Positions 21,248 to 33,157 are shown, numbered from the stretch's first letter. The stretch: 64,000 bases of DNA from Wurfbainia villosa (GCA_025175895.1 CM045991.1:81641174-81705173); one strand, 5' to 3'. Made by a program: numbers and translations. Notes: generated by a model from the sequence alone, not told the origin.

Positions 21248-21651
21248 TATTTTGATTTCTCGTTGTTGAGAATATCTATAGGATTCCTGAATACTAATAT
21301 CGAGCCTTTCTTCTTTGGAATCACGGATCCTTCAGCAAGATTAATTCCTGCAATCCTTTTAGTAAGATCATCAATAGCACCTTCAAGCTCCTTAGAAGGT
21401 CCTGTGGCTTGAGTAAACGCTTGTCCTTTCAATTGATTTACTTGATTTCTCAGATCCTGTGCCTGATTGTAAATATCTATCAGGAAAGATATTATTGTGT
21501 TATTGTTTTTTACAAGGACCCTTTGGTATTCGAAGGAGGTTTTGTACTGTGATTGTACTGCAAAACCTATTGCTGGTGGCTCTATAATTTCTGTCATTTT
21601 TAAGGATTTTAGGTATTAGCTTTCAACAGACTGATTTTCTAATTCGCTCAT
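21247..21651 (-). pseudogene. EPRV ORF2 (copy K)
   Basis: It has the ATGA overlap with ORF1 and TAATG overlap with ORF3. A stop replaces a Ser codon at about codon 12 (VES-YLK). An internal ATG after it (MTEIIEPP) leaves a 116-codon open remainder ending ILNNEKSK; in the other copies this position is ACG, so the internal Met is a private change and not the natural start. Confidence 0.8.
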
Positions 21652-22057
21652 CCACCTATTAAACTTTTCACCTCTTGCAAGACTTGTTCTATTTTTCTGA
21701 CACTTGTCCTTAACTCTTTTGCTAGGACTTCTTCCTCCGCTTGGATTGGTTGTATTATTGTTTTTATTTCTTCAAGCTTTGGGCTTCGATTGTTGATGAT
21801 TTCTTTTTCTAAAGAAGCTACTGTATCTCTTAAGAGAGATATTTCACTCTTTAAATTAAGATTCTCTTCTTCCAAACAAAGAAATGTTTTAGAGTAACTT
21901 TAGAAAGGAGTGAGACCCTATCGAACACCACCTCAAGGTTGTTGGCTAGGAGTAGGTTTGTTGGTTCTGGATTCTTAGCAAGATCAAGGTATTCTAGGTT
22001 TTTGGTTTGGGATTTCTCATAACATTGCCTTATATTTTGTTCAAATCTATCACTCAT
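21648..22057 (-). pseudogene. EPRV ORF1 (copy K), one-base frameshift
   Basis: Starts MSDRFEQNIRQCYE at 22057. One base is missing near 21875 (in the FVLEEENL region), which splits the gene into a 68-codon and a 75-codon frame. Otherwise it is close to the intact copy at 11553-11963. Confidence 0.8.
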
Positions 22058-22278
22058 CCAATTTCCGGCTTACTTACGGCTTAGGATTTTGTAAAATTTT
22101 CTTGCTCACCCGACGGGACACGGCTCTCCCTGGAGTCTTACGTTCACTGCGGTCTTTTGCAATCAAATCGTTCGCCTTATCAAAAATCATTAATGAAGAT
22201 AAAGCTTGTATTGAAACAAAAAGGATAGTTAGAGACCCGTACCTCCAACCTGGAATATAAAGGATTTTAGCCAAGAAA

Positions 22279-22294
22279 CATGGCTCTGATACTA
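22279..22294 (-). other. tRNA-Met primer-binding site of EPRV (copy K)
   Basis: The minus strand reads TAGTATCAGAGCCATG, one mismatch from the standard site. Unlike the two copies at 12193 and 16103, it is followed by the normal viral intergenic region. Confidence 0.85.
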
Positions 22295-22736
22295 GAAACG
22301 GATCGTTTTCTTTTGAAAATAAAACCTGGACTATGTCCTGAATTTTATTTAAAGAAAGAACAGAACACTTGCAAACTTAATTCAAACTCAAACTCACACG
22401 AACTTCAAACTTGAAACTAGAAACTCAAACTTGAGGAATGATGTACTCGGTGTTGCTTGAGTGTGTCAAACCTCCTACCACTCTAGTCCTTTTATAATGA
22501 GGAAGGTTGTCTTGGAATTGAAGCGGGTGATCATTTGGTCCCCATCGTCCTTCATTTCCACTACCCTTTCTATCATAAAGGACTTTTACAGTCACACACA
22601 CCTAACAATACTCTTTACAGCTCACACGAGCTTGACAGCATAACTATTTGATAAGACAGCATAGCCTTTACAGCTATTTGAGAATACGGCTCCCCGGGGT
22701 TCAGTCTACTCAACTTTGTTGGGCTCACCACTGCTT
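22295..22736 (-). promoter_or_regulatory. EPRV intergenic region with promoter and polyadenylation signal (copy K)
   Basis: On the minus strand, downstream of the ORF3 stop, lies about 440 bp with no coding capacity. A TATA box TATAAAAG is at 22489-22496 and AATAAA at 22344-22349, about 145 bases further on, then the primer site. This order (promoter, start of transcript, poly(A) signal, primer site) is that of caulimovirid genomes, where transcripts run past the first poly(A) signal to give terminal redundancy. Positions between TATA and poly(A) signal include T/C-rich and GTTTGAGTTT-type short repeats. Confidence 0.75.
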
Positions 22737-25700
22737 TTAGGGGGGCATCTGCCTTATGTCTCTGTATATATCATTCAATGAATTTGAGACACGCCAAATG
22801 TCACGTCTTATTCTCCCCATGTCATGAGACTTCTCCAAGAAGTAATGTTGCTTGGCTCCTTCCCAGTGTCGCCTGCAATAAAAGTCTGATTCTTTTACCT
22901 GCTGAATTAGCTCCAGCTCTTTGAAGGCGAAAGAAAGTTGATTGATTGATTCTTCTTCAATTTCTGCCATTCTTTTTCTTTTGTCATGTTCCTCTGGAGG
23001 GAATGTATTCTTTGTGGATGATGCGACTAAGGCTTCATATTGATTCAAGAGTTTGTAATCAAATGAAGTAGTTGTATCAGGATGCATGATCCTTATCCAT
23101 TCGTCCTCAATTCTGATCATGTGGATGGCTTCCTCCTTTTCTTCAATTAACCTGGATAGTGAATCTGCAAAAATGTTTAATTTTTCATCTATATGTTCAA
23201 AATTAATTTTTACACATGTTCCTATAATGTAATCGGTGAAAGCCAACCATCGAACCTTAGATGGTTTGTTCCTCACAGTTTTGTTGTGAAAACTAATGAT
23301 TGCTTGGCAATCTGTCCTCAGAGTGATTTCCTCCTTATCCAAGTAATGAATTTTGAGCGAACTCAGTGTCTCCATGGCTGCATAAATTTCAGCATCTATG
23401 GCTGATTTTACTGTTGGGAATTTTCCATGTGCATAAGCACATACCTTTTCAGTATTTCGAAAATCAAATTTTTGCCTCTTCCACTTGCATACTCCTCCCC
23501 AGCCAGACATTGAACCATCTGTTTCTAGGATGATATATGCATTTTCTGGGGGAATTTCCAGGTCAGGTAGCTGCTGGACTTGGGCTTTGATCTGTTTCAC
23601 AATTTTCCAATCTGAGTCCTTCATTCTTTTATCCCTGTGAGGAGATGTTTTCTCATATAATGGTCCCAGCTTAGTACTTAAGTTGGGAATGTATGTCCTT
23701 TCGTAAATAAGAATTCCTAACCAAGATCGAAGACCATTCTTGGTTTTTAACTGCTCCTCCTTGAACTCAGCAATCTTCTTGATTATGTGGTTGAAGCTTC
23801 AGTTTTCCATCACCAATTTCTGCCTCAAGAAATTCAATCTTTTTGACAGCCAATTTATATTTGGTTGGAGATAAGATTAACCCATTCTCTTCGCAAATTT
23901 TTAGCATTATTTCCAAATGCTTCATATGACTCTGTTCTTATTTAAAAAATATCAAGATATCATCTATATATACAGCAATGAAATTTTTCATACCTTGAAA
24001 GCATGAATCCATTTTCCTCTGAAATGCAGCAGGTGCATTTTTCAAGCCAAATGGCATTACTAACCATTCGTAAAGTCCAGAAGGGCTAATAAAAGTTGTC
24101 CACTCCACAGATTCAGGATCCATAGCTATCTGATGAAATCCTGACTTGATATCAAATTTGGAATAAATTTTTGAATTTCCCACCTTCTTCAGGATAGTAT
24201 TGATGCCTGGAAGACTGTATTGATCTTTGTAGGTATTGTCATTCAGGGTTTTATAGTTGAAAACCATTCTTTCCTTTCCTCTTACTTCCTTCTTTGTAAT
24301 AGGATCAATACTAGTACCTGACTGTACAATCATGGCCATAGTTTTGTGCCTACTTTTGCTTGGCCTGATAACCTTCAACTGGAGTAATGCTTTAATATGC
24401 TTTTCAAATGCCTGCTTCATGAGGGGAGTTATATGAGATAAAGGCTTATCCTGAATTGTGATATCAGGATTGATAATATCTATTTTGCACAGAATTTTGT
24501 TTTTTGACCAATATTTCAGTGGGTCTTCGCCTATATATCACTGATTCTTTAATTTTTCAATTAACTCCTCATGCCATCTGAAAATTTTTGGATTTGATGG
24601 CTCCATAGCATAATAGACTTTCTCCTGAATATTCAGATATTCTTCCTCATCCATGCTCAATTCTTGTATTGCGTGGACTGCTGCATCATTTGTGGTTATT
24701 GAGGTAACATTTTTATAAATAGTGATCAAGTTACCTTCAATCCGAAGTCCTCCCTGCATGTTTCGGATGAAATTACAGCCTACCACCATCTGAATTCCAT
24801 CTCCAAGAGATAATCTGCACCCAGCATAGATGGTCTGGACTTCTTTGTTATGTAGCCATGTGTGATCACAATAAGCTTGCTCCTCAGGGATATTAATTTG
24901 GACCTGCCAGCCTTTATCTTCACCAAAAAGTACAAACAAAAATTTTTTTTCAGGAAAAGTAGCTATTACCATGCTACAGTGTTGTTCAGTATCCATCTCT
25001 CCTTCTGATATGCTGCAGATGGCATCACTTTCTGTTTCATCTTGGTCTACTAATACAACATCAAATTCTTCTGGTAAATCAATTTCGTTGAGCATTGCTA
25101 TTCTCTCCTTATTTCCTGTTTTGTTTCGACACTACCTTGCAAAATGTCCTTCTTCTCCACATATGTATCATTTGCACTTTTTTACCTGTGTTTTGTCATG
25201 CTGGTACTTCTTTTTGATCACACGAACGTGTGATTTGTGAGGTTTCCCTTTGTAACTCTGGGCCTTATTCAGACCATACCTTTTCTATCCCTAGTAGTAA
25301 CTGGGTAGAGGTATTTGTGAACAAAACTGCAAGTCTTTTAGGCTCCTTTGAAGTGAAGCATGTTTGCACATTTTCTTGAGTTCTTGGTAAGCGTGATGAA
25401 TTCGGAGAAGAACTCCTATAGTGTTTCCTGGGTAGCATTCCTGAAACTTCTGCTCAAGATAATTTCCAATTAATGGAGGTATTTTTCGGTAGAACTTACT
25501 TGATAATTCTTCATTAATGAACATTCTGCCTGTCTTTGCTGCTAGCTCTTTGTATTGGTTCATATAGGCAACCAATTCCTTTGTGCTTGGGCAAGCTAAT
25601 CTTTCTAGATCAAGATAAGCCTGGTTCTGCTCCGTTGTTGACCCCGAAGTGGGATCTTCTAGGGTGATTATTCTTCTTATCTGTGACAGAACATTTTGCA

Positions 25701-26812
25701 TTTCATCTGCTGCATTGATTAGCTTATCATATTGATCAGGGAACATCATCCTCCATTGGATGAAAGTCTTCTTCTCGATTTCCCCCAATAGATTTTCAAT
25801 ATATAGCACTTTGGATCTCTTATCAGCCCAAATTTTCGAGTCAATTACATTGGTAGTAATTGATTCCCACCTGGAAATGACATCGTTATACAAACCAATA
25901 TCATCAGGTAAGACCAGAAGTGCACCTATTTGTTGTTGGGCAGGAGGGAGTTGCCATAATTCATTATTATACCCTTCCTTGAATCTCCCTACTTTTGAAT
26001 GAGAAAGATCCATAGTATTATAAGGATTCATCCTTCCTTCTTGTCTTGATGCGGGTCCATATTGTGGAGGACCCATGACTAAATCATCTGGTGGATTAAA
26101 TGCAGATGTTGCTCCTGATGATGCTAGAATATTTCTTATCAAAGGATAATCCATTTTTGCATCATCTAGCTGAGTGAAAACTACTTCTTCAGTGTCAGAT
26201 AATATCTCATCACCTTCATCTTCATCGTTCAATGTTGTTTTTGAAGAATAGAATGTTTTCTCTTCTTGATCTTCTTGATCAGAGTCTCCCCAAGATAGGG
26301 TAATAAGACTCATATCCCAATCATGCTTTGGTATTGTGTATTTGACATAATAGTCAAATTTTCCACTGGGCTACCCCAAAGTATCCCAGATTTCTTCTGT
26401 ATTTTGAGAACTTCCCTCTCCACCACCTTTCGCGAATGGATTAATCCATTCTTCATCCTGAAGTGTAAATAAAGTTTGTTCTTCAAAAATAGAGGGAGGT
26501 CATAATTTCTTCATAAGCTTGTCCCATGCTTTTGTACCCATCTGAGTACTGCTTTCCCCAAATCCTTGTTGTTGTCTTGTTGTGTCAGATAGCTATTCCA
26601 CTTGTTGGACTGGAATAATGTTGGCCTTCTCTAGGATAAGTTGAGCCACTACTTCTCCCTGTGATAATTTTAGAGTCTCTGAAGTCATATTGAAAACCAA
26701 AATATATACCTGGCCTCGGTAGTCATTATCAATTACTCCAGCTCCAATTTGAATTCCTTTCTTCCATGAAATCCCTGATTTAGGAGCTATTCTTCAGTAG
26801 TGTCCTTCCGGA
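22737..26812 (-). pseudogene. EPRV ORF3 3' part: dUTPase end, coat protein, reverse transcriptase, RNase H (copy K)
   Basis: Coat protein is open from 26313 to 25291; two further stops damage the zinc knuckle (25130-25175). An in-frame deletion of about 640 bp joins TIYAGCR of the coat end to LSLGDGIQ of the protease, removing the second Cys motif and the protease catalytic site (junction near 24808). Reverse transcriptase keeps YIDDIL (near 23957); a stop TAA follows at 23938 and a frameshift lies near 23790. RNase H and the natural C-terminus (DIRQMPP) are open from 23624 to 22737 with all catalytic acids. A TGA for Cys near 26506 is shared with copy R. Confidence 0.85.
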
Positions 26813-26817
26813 TTAGC

Positions 26818-29800
26818 GAATTCCTAACCTAGATCGAAGACCATTCTTGGTTTTTAACTGCTCCTCTTTGAACTCAGCAATCTTCTTGATTATATGCGGT
26901 TGAAGCTTCAGTTTTCCTTCACCTATTTCTGCCCCAAGAAATTCAATCTTTTTGACAGCCAATTTATATTTGGTTGGAGATAAGAAAAACCCATTCTCTT
27001 CACAAATTTTTAGCATTATTTCCAAATGCTTCATATGACTCTGTTCTTATTTAGAAAATATCAAGATATCATCTATATATACAGCAATGAAATTTTTCAT
27101 ACCTTGAAAGCATGAATCCATTTTGCTCTGAAATGTAGCAGGTGCATTTTTCAAGCCAAATGGCTTTACTAACCATTCGTAAAGTTCAGAAGGGCTAATA
27201 AAAGCCGTCCACTCCACAGATTCAGGATCCATAGCTATCTGATGAAATCCTGACTTGAGATCAAATTTGGAATAAATTTTTGAATTTCCCACCTTCTTCA
27301 CGATAGTATTGATGTCTGGAAGACTGTATTTATCTTTGTAGGTATTGTCATTCAAAGTTTTATAGTTGAAAACCATTCTTTCCTTTCCTCTTACTTCCTT
27401 CTTTGTAATAGGATCAATACTAGTACCTGACTGTACAATCATGGCCATAGTTCTGTGCCTACTTTTGCTTGGCCTGATAACCTTCAACTGGAGTAATGCT
27501 TTAATATGCTTTTCAAATGCCTGTTTCATGAGGGGAGTTATATGAGATAAAGGCTTATCCTGAATTGTGATATCAGGATTGATAATATCTATTTTGCACA
27601 GAATTTTGTTTTTTGACCAATATTTCAGTGGGTCTTCGCCTATATATCCCTGATTCTTCAATTTTTCAATTAACTCCTCATGCCTTCTGAAAATTTTTGG
27701 ATTTGATGGCTCCATAGCATAGTAGACTTTCTCCTGAATATTCAGATATTCTTCCTCATCCATGCTCAATTCTTGTATTGCGTGGACTGCTGCATCATTT
27801 GTGGTTATTGAGGTAACATTTTTATAAATAGTGATCAAGTTACCTTCAATCCGAAGTCCTCCTTGCATGTTTTGGATGAAATTACAGCCTACCACCATCT
27901 GAATTCCATCTCCAAGAGACATATCAAATGAGTAAGTAAAGGGAATTCTGAACTTATTATCCCCTATGATCATTTGTCCACCTTTTAGCTTCCATTTTTC
28001 CAATTGCCTGGAATTTACACCATTTATTACAATGGTATAAGGGTTCTTTTCTAGAATGCTTTCCGGGACTGCCCTTTTGTCTATGCAGCAGGTTGTGGCT
28101 CTTGTATCTAAGATTGCACTAACTTTGATTGGAGCATGGTTAGGAATTTCCAGTATACCCATCATATTGTAAAGCCTGTTTATCATTCGTTTGGAATGAT
28201 ATTCAGTACCTATTTTAGAAATAGTTCTTTCTTCAAGGTAACTGACCTGTTCCTTTCCTTTTTCAGAATTTTCTGGGTTCATTTCTTCAAACTCCTTTTC
28301 AAGGTCATGATACAAAGTCTCCTCTGCTGCTTTCCTATTGAGCCTGTCAATTTCCATCATCAGTCTGGAATTTTCTGCTAACAGAAAATTAATATATTCC
28401 GTTAACTCCTTGATCAATGCTTTATCAATGTGCTAGATAGGTGTTGGTTCTGTTATTACTTCTTTCTTTAGGTAATAATCTACACAAGGTGCACAAGCTG
28501 TTAGATTACAATTACTGCAATTAATTCTGGACCTGATTTTGGTTTCCCTTCCACAAAATCTGCACCCACCATAGATGGTATGGACTTCTTTGTTATGTAG
28601 CCATGTGTGATCACAATAAGCTTGCTCCTCAGGGATATTAATTTGGACCTGCCAGCCTTTATCTTCACCAAAAAGTACAAACAAAAATTCTTTTTCAGGA
28701 AAAGTAGCTGTTACCATGCTACAGTGTTGTTCAGTATCCATCTCTCCTTCTGATATGCTGCAGATGGCATCACTTTCTATTTCATCTTGGTCTACTGATA
28801 CAACATCAAATTCTTCTGGTAAATCAATTTCGTTGAGCATTGCTATTCTCTCCTTGTTTCCTGTTTTGTTTCGACATTCCCTTGCAAAATGTCCTTCTCC
28901 ACATATGTAGCATTTGCACTTTTTTACCTTGGTTCTGTCATGCTGGTACTTCTTTTTTATCACACAAACGTGTGATTTGTGAGGTTTCCCTTTGTAACTC
29001 AGGGCCTTCCTCAGACCATACCTTTTCTATCCCTGGTAGTAACTGGGTAGAGGTATTTGTGAACAAAACTGCAAGTCTTTTAGGCTCCTTTGAAGTGAAG
29101 CCTGTTTGCACAATTCCTTGAGTTCTTGGTAAGCGTGATGAATTCGGGGAAGAACTCCTATAGTGTTTCCTGGGTAGCATTCCTGAAACTTCTGCTCAAG
29201 ATAATTTCCAATTAATTGAGGCATTTTTAGGTAGAACTTACTTGATAATTCTTCATTAATGAACATTCTGCCTGTCTTTGCTGCTATCTCTTTGTATTGG
29301 TTCATATAGGCAACCAATTCCTTTGTGCTTGGGCAAGCTAATCTTTCTAGATCAAGATAAGCCTGGTTCTGCTCCGTTGTTGACCCCGAAGTGGGATCTT
29401 CTAGGGTGATTATTCTTCTTATCTGTGACATAACATTTTGCGTTTCATCTGTTGCATTGATTAGCTTATCATATTGATCAGGAAACATCATCCTCCAATG
29501 GATGAAAGTCTTCTTCTCGATTTCCCCCAATAGATTTTCATTATATAGCACTTTGGATCTCTTATCAGCCCAAATTTTCGAGTCAATTACATTGGTAGTA
29601 ATTGATTCCAACCTAGAAATGACATCGTTATACAAACCAATATCATCAAGTAAGACCAGAAGTGCACCTATTTGTTGTTGGGCAGGAGGGAGATCCATAG
29701 TATTATAAGGATTCATCCTTCCTGCTGGTCTTGATGCGGGTCCATATTGTGGAGGACCCATGACTGAATCATCTGTTGGATTAAATGCAGATGTTTCTCC

Positions 29801-31220
29801 TGATGATGCTAGAATATTTCTTATCAAAGGATAATCCATTTCTGCATCATCTAGCTGAGTGAAAACTACTTCTTCAGTGTCAGATAATATCTCATCACCT
29901 TCATCTTCATCGTTCAATGTTGTTTTTGAAGAATAGAATGTTTCCTCTTCTTGATCTTCTTGATCAGAGTCTCCCCAAGATGGGGTAATAAGACTCATAT
30001 CCCAATCATGCTTTAGTATTGTGTATTTGACATAATAGTCAAATTTTCCACTGGGCTGCCCCAAAGTATCCCAGATTTCTTCTGTATTTTGAGAACTTCC
30101 CTCTCCACCACCTTTCGCAAATGGATTAATCCATTCTTCATCCTGAAGTGTAAATAAAGTTTGTTCTTCAGAAATAGAGGGAGGGCATAATTTCTTCATA
30201 AGCTTGTCCCATGCTTCTGTACCCATCTGAGTACTGCTTTCCCCAAATCCTTGTTGTTGTCTTGTTGTGTCAGATAGTTGTTCCACTTGTTGGACTGGAA
30301 TAATGCTGGCCTTCTCTAGGATAAGTTGAGCCACTACTTCTCCCTGTGATAATTTTAGAGTCTCTGAAGTCATATTGAAAACCAAAATATATACCTGGCC
30401 TCGGTAGTCATTATCAATTACTCCAGCTCCAATTTGAATGCCTTTCTTCCATGAAATCCCTGATTTAGGAGTTATTCTTCCGTAGTGTCCTTCCGGAATA
30501 GCGAACGCTAATCCAGTTTCGATTAATGCTCTGCCTTCTGGTTGGATTTCATAATTATAGCATATTGAAAGGTCATTCCCGATTGATCCTTCCGTCTTCC
30601 TTGTGGGTATCTTTACTTCGGGATTTGTTTTTAGTACTTCAAGTACTGGTTCTTCTGTGGTGATAATAGCCAAAATTTCTTGCTCTGCTTCTCCCATTTC
30701 CATATCATCCTGGTTGACGGATGCAATCCTATTTTCAGAAATAGGAATATAGCCTTCAAACTGTAGTGAAACGCTTCCATCTAAGAGTGTCCTTGTCTCT
30801 ACCCTGGTTGGTGCCACAGGGTTTCTTCTGGCTGATGGCCTTAGTATCCACGTTTGTTGTTGTAGTTCTTCAGTAGTGAATCTTGTGCCTAGGATTGCGT
30901 TGACTCCTCTACTAACCAAGTAGTCTGTAACATTCTGAACATTGTAGTAGAAATTAGTGAAACTAGTATTGGTTAAACGCCCTACCATCATCCTTGTGAT
31001 TAGTAGATTGCTAGTTCCTCCTTGCCACTCCTGATATCCATGTGTTTAAATGGATTACTCAATGTTATTTGCAAAATCTTCAACATTGATCATCAGGTCC
31101 GGGATAACATATACCATTTGGGTTCCTCTGCTTAGATCCATCTCCATTGTAGCAATAATGGATTTGTCTCCTCTCCATCTTGTGTCTCGTAATACCACTA
31201 GTACCATAGCTCCAGTATTT
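26818..31220 (-). pseudogene. EPRV ORF3: movement protein (part) to reverse transcriptase (copy L)
   Basis: The best-preserved long polyprotein stretch. Codons run open from 30991 to 29027 (654 aa: movement protein, dUTPase with GRITPKSGIS and GAGVIDNDYRG, coat protein). A TAG for Gln follows, then the coat end (28963-28433), where one codon is lost inside the knuckle (CYICGEGHFAREC), altering its spacing. The second Cys motif CRFCGRE...CSNCNLTACAPC is present with a C-to-V-adjacent change only. After another TAG for Gln, protease and reverse transcriptase are open from 28417 to 27047 (456 aa), with YIDDIL. The protease active site reads DTRA instead of DTGA (28100-28108). A shared TAA after IFSK and then the RT end (27034-26813) follow. 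Confidence 0.85.
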
Positions 31221-31527
31221 CTTTATAATCCAAAATTTTATAGAGGAGTGAAATATTAGCAATCCAAAGTTAAAGATTCTCTTTAGTTTATAAAATTGGT
31301 GAAGGTTTTATTTCACTCTTTAGTTTAAGATTCTCTTCTTCCAATACAAAGAAATGTTTTAGAGTAACTTTAGAAAAAAGTGAGACCCTATCGAACACCA
31401 CCTCAAGGTTGTTGGCTAGGAGTAGGTTTGTTGGTTCTGGATTCTTAGCAAGATCAAGGTATTCTAGGTTTTTGCTTTGGGATTTCTCATACCATTGCCT
31501 TATATTTTGTTCAAATCTACCACTCAT
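31221..31527 (-). pseudogene. EPRV ORF1, truncated at the shared joint (copy L)
   Basis: Starts MSGRFEQN at 31527 and stops at 31288 after 79 codons, exactly as the copy at 15634-15873. The joint sequence to the middle of the movement protein (31217-31310) is nearly the same as at 15565-15660, so both copies descend from one rearranged molecule. Confidence 0.8.
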
Positions 31528-31756
31528 CCAATTTCCGGCTTACTTACGGCTTAGGATTTTGTAAAATTTTCTTGCTCACCCGACGGGACACGGCTCTCCC
31601 TGGAGTCTTACGTTCACTGCGGACTTTTGCAATCAATTAACAAAATCGTTTGCCTTATCATAAACCATTAATGAAGATAAAGCTTGTATTGAAACAAAAA
31701 GGATAGTTAGAGACCCGTACCTCCAACCTGGAATATAAAGGATTTTAGCCAAGAAA

Positions 31757-31772
31757 CATGGCTTTGATACCA
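31757..31772 (-). other. tRNA-Met primer-binding site of EPRV (copy L)
   Basis: The minus strand reads TGGTATCAAAGCCATG, one mismatch from the standard site, with the leader (31528-31756) after it and the intergenic region before it. Confidence 0.85.
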
Positions 31773-32214
31773 GAAACGGATCATTTTCTTTTGAAAATAA
31801 AACCTGGACTATGTCCTAAATTTTATTTAAAGAAAGAACAGAACACTTGCAAACTTACTTCAAACTCAGACTCACAAGAACTTCAAACTTGAAACTAGAA
31901 ACTCAAACTTGAGGAATGATGTACTCGGTGTTGCTCGAGTGTGTCAAACCTCCTACCACTCTAATCCTTTTATAATGAGGAAGGTTGTCTCAGAATTGAA
32001 GCGAATGATCATTTGGTCCCCATCGTCCTTCATTTCTACTACCCTTTCTATCATAAAGGACTTTTACAGTCACACACACCTAACAATACTCTTTACATCT
32101 CACACGAGCTTGACAGCATAACTATTTGATAAGACAGCATAGCCTTTATAGCTATTTGAGAAGACGGTTCCCCGGGGCTTAGTCTACTCAACTTTGTTGG
32201 GCTCACCACTGCTT
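31773..32214 (-). promoter_or_regulatory. EPRV intergenic region with promoter and polyadenylation signal (copy L)
   Basis: Second complete copy of the viral intergenic region. TATA box TATAAAAG (minus) at 31967-31974 and AATAAA (minus) at 31822-31827, with the same spacing as in copy K. It lies upstream of a truncated ORF1. Confidence 0.75.
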
Positions 32215-32896
32215 TTAGGGGGGCATCTGCCTTATGTCTCTGTATATATCATTCAATGAATTTGAGACACGCCAAATGTCACGTCTTATTCTCCCCATGT
32301 CATGAGACTTCTCCAAGAAGTAATGTTGCTTGGCTCCTTCCCAGTGTCGCCTGCAATAAAAGTCTGATTCTTTTACCTGCTGAATCAGCTCAAACTCTTT
32401 GAAGGCGAAAGATAGTTGATTGATTGATTCTTCTTCAATTTCTGCCATTCTTTTTCTTTTGTCATGTTCCTCTGGAGGGAATGTATTCTTTGTGGATGAT
32501 GCGACTAAGGCTTCATATTGATTCAAGAGTTTGTAATCAAATGAAGTAGTTGTATCAGGATGCATGATCCTTGTCCATTCGTCCTCAGTTCTGATCATGT
32601 GGATGGCTTCCTCCTTTTCTTCAATTAACCTGGATAGTGAATCTGCAAAAATGTTCAGTTTTCCATCTATATGTTCAAAATTAATTTTTACACCTGTTCC
32701 TGTAATATAATCGGTGAAAGCCAACCATCGAACCCTGGAAGGTTTGTTCCTCACAGTTTTGTTGTGAAAACTAATGATTGCTTGGCAATCTGTCCTCAGA
32801 GTGATTTCCTCCTTATCCAAGTAATGAATTTTGAGCGAACTCAGTGTCTCCATGGCTGCATAAATTTCAGCATCTATGGCTGATTTTACTGTTGGG
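32215..32896 (-). pseudogene. EPRV ORF3 C-terminus: RNase H (copy L)
   Basis: Open from the junction at about 32896 to the natural end DIRQMPP at 32215. Catalytic positions DAEIYAAM, RTDCQAI and IFADSLSR are present; the first Asp segment is lost at the joint, where an ORF3 N-terminal piece begins. Continuous with the intergenic region of copy L. Confidence 0.8.
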
Positions 32897-33157
32897 AATA
32901 TAATATTTCAGCTAGCACCATATTTTCTCTTCTTGTTCTGGAAATTTCTAGATGCTCTTCCGGATCTACTTGACTTTCAATAGATCTTCTATATCTCCTT
33001 TGGTTGGGAAGTATCCTTCTTTGAAGATTATAAAGCATCCTTTGACCCTACCTATAGTCTCGTATTTGATTTTCTAAGCTTGGTACTTGAACGGCTGATG
33101 ATGTACCAATAGCAGGTGGTCGGGTGCTAGTGGAATGTCTTGCACTTGAAGACATTA
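32897..33157 (-). pseudogene. EPRV ORF3 start fragment (copy M)
   Basis: The first ~85 codons of ORF3 from MSSSARHSTS, at the TAATG overlap. A stop occurs after QIRDYR in place of a Gln codon, so it is broken within the first 35 residues. It ends at the RNase H joint near 32896. Confidence 0.8.

Larger units (their letters stand above)
19835..26817 (-). other. Circularly permuted, nearly genome-length EPRV copy (copy K)
   Basis: Read on the minus strand from 26817: dUTPase, coat protein, (protease deleted), reverse transcriptase, RNase H, intergenic region, primer site, ORF1, ORF2, ORF3 start, movement protein, dUTPase again. Both breakpoints fall in the dUTPase, with overlap. The distance between equivalent dUTPase positions (26800 and 20058) is about 6.74 kb. 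Adding the ~0.64 kb missing around the protease gives a circle near 7.4 kb, in the badnavirus size range. The arrangement fits capture of a linearised or concatemeric viral DNA. Confidence 0.85.

Noticed and set aside
21247..21597. Internal Met (MTEIIEPP) as the natural start of viral ORF2
   Set aside because: Other copies read ACG or ATA-type codons there, while the ATG overlapping the ORF1 stop is present in copies C, K, M and O.
18024..33000. Recurring 70-codon frames (MFKINFYTCSCNVIGE...) at 18024-18236, 19505-19717, 23193-23405 and 32671-32883
   Set aside because: They are the exact antisense of the RNase H region and recur only because RNase H recurs. Their changes follow the sense strand.
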